Assembly: GCA_022704885.1 (NCBI GenBank)
Contig: JAKJFO010000206.1
Coordinates: 1 to 7,247 of the forward strand
Reading direction: 5' to 3'
DNA length: 7,247 bases
From: Candidatus Rifleibacteriota bacterium
GTDB lineage: Bacteria > Riflebacteria > Ozemobacteria > Ozemobacterales > Ozemobacteraceae
Shown: positions 5,309 through 7,247 of the stretch, in pieces
How the letters are laid out: the number at the start of each line of letters is the position of its first letter
How positions within the stretch are numbered: position 1 is the first letter of the stretch
Position numbers and translations under genes: made by a program
The notes under the pieces: generated by a model
Seen by the model: only the letters and a program-made list of their open reading frames with translations
Databases searched by the model: none
Told to the model about the DNA's origin: nothing

Positions 5309-6537
5309 TTTTTAAGCGCACATTCGTCGCTTTGCTGCTGTGCATTGTTTTCGTGCTTCCCTGCACTGCCGCTGATGATTTTAACTTTGCAACACGGCAG
5401 ATCGTCAATTTTTCTGATTATCCGCAGGCCTTCGAAGACGCAGGGCTGCTGCCCGGCAACGAATCTGCGCTGCAATCGCTGACGCGCGTCATACATCATC
5501 GCCGCAGCGACCGATACCGGCTTAAAATCGAACTTGAGCTGACTTCGCTGTACAGCTCACGCGAGGAGCAGAACGCCATTTCGACGGGCTGGCAGGTTGC
5601 CGGCAGCCGCTCAGGATATAAAGCGATCAAGACCGATGCCCGGCATTCTTACACCGACAGATGGCAGTCGCGTTCTGAGCTCGAACGCTGCGAAATTGCG
5701 TTTACAGCTGGAGAATTCGATATTCAGCTGGGCCGGCAGCCCGTCAGTTTTGGCACCAGCCATTTTGTGCCGGTTTTAGACGTGCTGGCCCCTTTTAACC
5801 CCGGTTATCTCGACAGCACCTATAAACCCGGTGTCGATGCACTGCGCATCAGAAAAATCGCCGGGACCACCGGCGAAATGGAGCTGATAGCTGCAGCCGC
5901 GCGTGACTCAGAAGATTCCGCCGTAATCGGTCGTTACCGCGATACTTTTTCGGGTTTCGACGTTGAGGCGCTCGCCGGCCGTTTTCGCCGGCGTAATTTC
6001 GCTGGCATCGGCTGGGAAGGCGAACGCCGCCGCATCAATATATGGGGCGAAGCCGCACTGTTCGAGCGAAATTCATCTGATGGCCGGCATCTCGGCGGGT
6101 TTTCCGATGATCTGGCCGGCTCCTGGAGTATCGGCTTCGAAAAGAGTGTTGCCAAGCGCTGGCGGGTCGGCATTGCCTGTCTGCATCAGGATTTCGGCGC
6201 CCGGAAAGTTGCTGATCTGACACAGACTTACGCGCGCACTCCGTTTCGGCAGGGCTGGATGCAGCTGGGGGCTTCTGACTATCTGATCGTCAATTCAAAC
6301 CGCGAGATCGGGCCGTTGAGCAGCGTCAACCTCAATGCGATGATCAGTCTTGTCGATAACTCGACGCTCTGGCAGCCGGTCTGGAAGATCAACACTTCAG
6401 ATGAATCAGACATCAGCTTTTTCGCGTGGTTCAAGACAGGGCGCAGCCCGGCCTTAAGGGCGACCGGCCTCGAACTGCGCAGTGAATTCGGCGCCTTCGC
6501 TTCCGGCATCGGCATGCTCTACAGCCATTTTTATTGA
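5302..6537 (+). CDS. Outer-membrane beta-barrel protein, porin-like
   Basis: From the ATG at 5302 this encodes 411 residues. A signal peptide comes first (MTVFKRTFVALLLCIVFVLP, likely cleaved after TAA at residue 24). The rest has alternating polar/hydrophobic, arginine- and aromatic-rich strands typical of an outer-membrane barrel, ending in SHFY with a C-terminal aromatic as recognised by the BAM machinery. The segment IQLGRQPVSFGTSHFVPVLDVLAPFNP (about 141-167) resembles a conserved part of porin-like families such as DUF1302 or alginate-export-type barrels; that assignment is tentative. The open frame extends upstream to an ATG at 5152 inside the ATPase gene, but those 50 extra residues are mostly translated repeat and would bury the signal peptide. 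The 5302 start is therefore preferred, although it lacks a Shine-Dalgarno sequence. Its place in the operon suggests an outer-membrane partner of the Lol-like transporter. Confidence 0.75.
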   Translation: MTVFKRTFVALLLCIVFVLPCTAADDFNFATRQIVNFSDYPQAFEDAGLLPGNESALQSLTRVIHHRRSDRYRLKIELELTSLYSSREEQNAISTGWQVAGSRSGYKAIKTDARHSYTDRWQSRSELERCEIAFTAGEFDIQLGRQPVSFGTSHFVPVLDVLAPFNPGYLDSTYKPGVDALRIRKIAGTTGEMELIAAAARDSEDSAVIGRYRDTFSGFDVEALAGRFRRRNFAGIGWEGERRRINIWGEAALFERNSSDGRHLGGFSDDLAGSWSIGFEKSVAKRWRVGIACLHQDFGARKVADLTQTYARTPFRQGWMQLGASDYLIVNSNREIGPLSSVNLNAMISLVDNSTLWQPVWKINTSDESDISFFAWFKTGRSPALRATGLELRSEFGAFASGIGMLYSHFY

Positions 6538-6545
6538 GGTTTACC

Positions 6546-7247
6546 ATGATAAAACTGCTGCGAACCTTTAACGGCGGGCCCGGGATCGGCGTAACGCCGC
6601 TGGCGCATGACGGGTGTTCAGCCCTGATAAATACAGCTGACCATGTTGAAACGCGCAATGTCGAGACCGGAGAGCTTGTAGCCAGTTATCCGGCGACCAG
6701 AGCCAGGCTGGTATCAGGACCCCAAAACAGGCTGATCGCCTCGATCTATAAGAACGGTTCGACTCTGATCAAGGATCTTATCACGGGGAAAAAGATTTAT
6801 GACATACCCGGTGAGCCTCTCAGCATAATCACCATGCCCGCAGACGGCCGTTGTCTGGGCATCGGCAGGTGCAGGTCTACCGGCTTTGACAGCGAATACT
6901 ACTCGTCCTTCACAGCAGAAATCTGTAGCCTCTCGGAAGGGGTTGCATACTGGAGCAAGCAGGGTTCGGGCGATTCGAGCGGTGGCCTGATGGCTATCGT
7001 TATTTCTGATGACAGTCGATTTGCGGCGGTAATCTCTTTCAAATCGCTTATTCTGATAAATCTGCCGGAAGGCCGCACCATTGGCGAGTGGCCAACCAGA
7101 GCCCTGCAGCCTGATGATCTCGCTTTTACACGTGACAGCAGTTTTCTGCTGGTTAACAACCGCCCGACGCTTGAGATTATCGACCTGGCCAGTCTGCAGA
7201 TCAGGGAGTTTGCCGCCCCACCGCCAGGCAAATTCCTCAGTGCGCTC
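6546..7247 (+). CDS. Beta-propeller-like (WD40/YVTN-type) protein, C-terminus beyond the window
   Basis: The frame is open from the ATG at 6546 to the window end (234 codons, no stop). A TGAGGT ribosome-binding site at 6535-6540 overlaps the upstream stop codon and lies five bases before the ATG. The protein shows at least five blade-like repeats of the form hydrophobic-x-hydrophobic-x-D/N...G...: VETRNVETGELVASYP (34-49), TLIKDLITGKKIYDIPG (73-89), AEICSLSEGVAYWSKQ (124-139), ILINLPEGRTIGEWPT (169-184) and LEIIDLASLQIREFAAP (209-225). Spacing is about 40-50 residues, as expected for a propeller. No signal peptide is present, so it is predicted cytoplasmic. Such proteins are usually binding scaffolds; no catalytic motif is visible. 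The remaining blades or a further domain lie outside the window, so a specific function cannot be given. Confidence 0.7.
   Translation, partial: MIKLLRTFNGGPGIGVTPLAHDGCSALINTADHVETRNVETGELVASYPATRARLVSGPQNRLIASIYKNGSTLIKDLITGKKIYDIPGEPLSIITMPADGRCLGIGRCRSTGFDSEYYSSFTAEICSLSEGVAYWSKQGSGDSSGGLMAIVISDDSRFAAVISFKSLILINLPEGRTIGEWPTRALQPDDLAFTRDSSFLLVNNRPTLEIIDLASLQIREFAAPPPGKFLSAL

Noticed and set aside
6899..7231. Minus-strand open frame 6899-7231
   Set aside because: Opposes the propeller-like gene, which has a ribosome-binding site and repeat structure. The antisense translation has no recognisable features.
1..7247. tRNA, rRNA, CRISPR array, transposase or phage gene
   Set aside because: No cloverleaf, rRNA segment, direct-repeat array or mobile-element protein was seen on either strand. 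The only mobile-like sequence is the short palindromic repeat at 5204-5308.

Overview
The window comes from a diderm (Gram-negative-type) bacterium of moderate GC content. The diderm call rests on a LolA-like periplasmic protein, two LolC/E-type permeases with a LolD-type ATPase, and a predicted outer-membrane beta-barrel ending in an aromatic residue. I cannot name the lineage from the sequence alone. Coding density is high, and the only non-coding stretches are three short intergenic regions (124-196, 1157-1324 and 5175-5301).

Left part, minus strand. The first 123 bases are the N-terminus of an AAA+ ATPase of the AAA_14/DUF4143 kind, with a clear Walker A motif. Its upstream region carries two tandem copies of an inverted-repeat unit, GACTATTT-N14-AAATAGTC. 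These are nested with a good sigma70-like promoter that would start the transcript at or next to the start codon. Beyond it, 197-1156 encodes a short GspF/PilC-type inner-membrane protein that lacks the usual N-terminal cytoplasmic segment.

Right part, plus strand. A promoter in the divergent intergenic region (about 1264-1291) appears to drive a tightly packed operon. Its order is: LolA-like lipoprotein-sorting protein (1325-2006, broken by an internal deletion plus frameshift), FtsX-type permease 1 (2006-3238), FtsX-type permease 2 (3240-4475), LolD/MacB-type ATPase (4485-5174), outer-membrane beta-barrel protein (5302-6537) and a beta-propeller-like protein cut by the window end (6546-7247). 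Junctions are a 1-base overlap, then 1, 9, 127 and 8 bases. The 127-base gap is mostly filled by a palindromic dispersed repeat (5204-5308) whose right end supplies the best start codon of the beta-barrel gene.

Working together (inference): the ATPase and two non-identical permeases would form a LolCDE-like inner-membrane machine, the LolA-like protein a periplasmic carrier, and the beta-barrel an outer-membrane partner. This would be a dedicated envelope export or lipid/lipoprotein transfer system separate from the housekeeping Lol pathway. In this strain the carrier gene looks damaged, and the repeat may have altered expression of the barrel gene.
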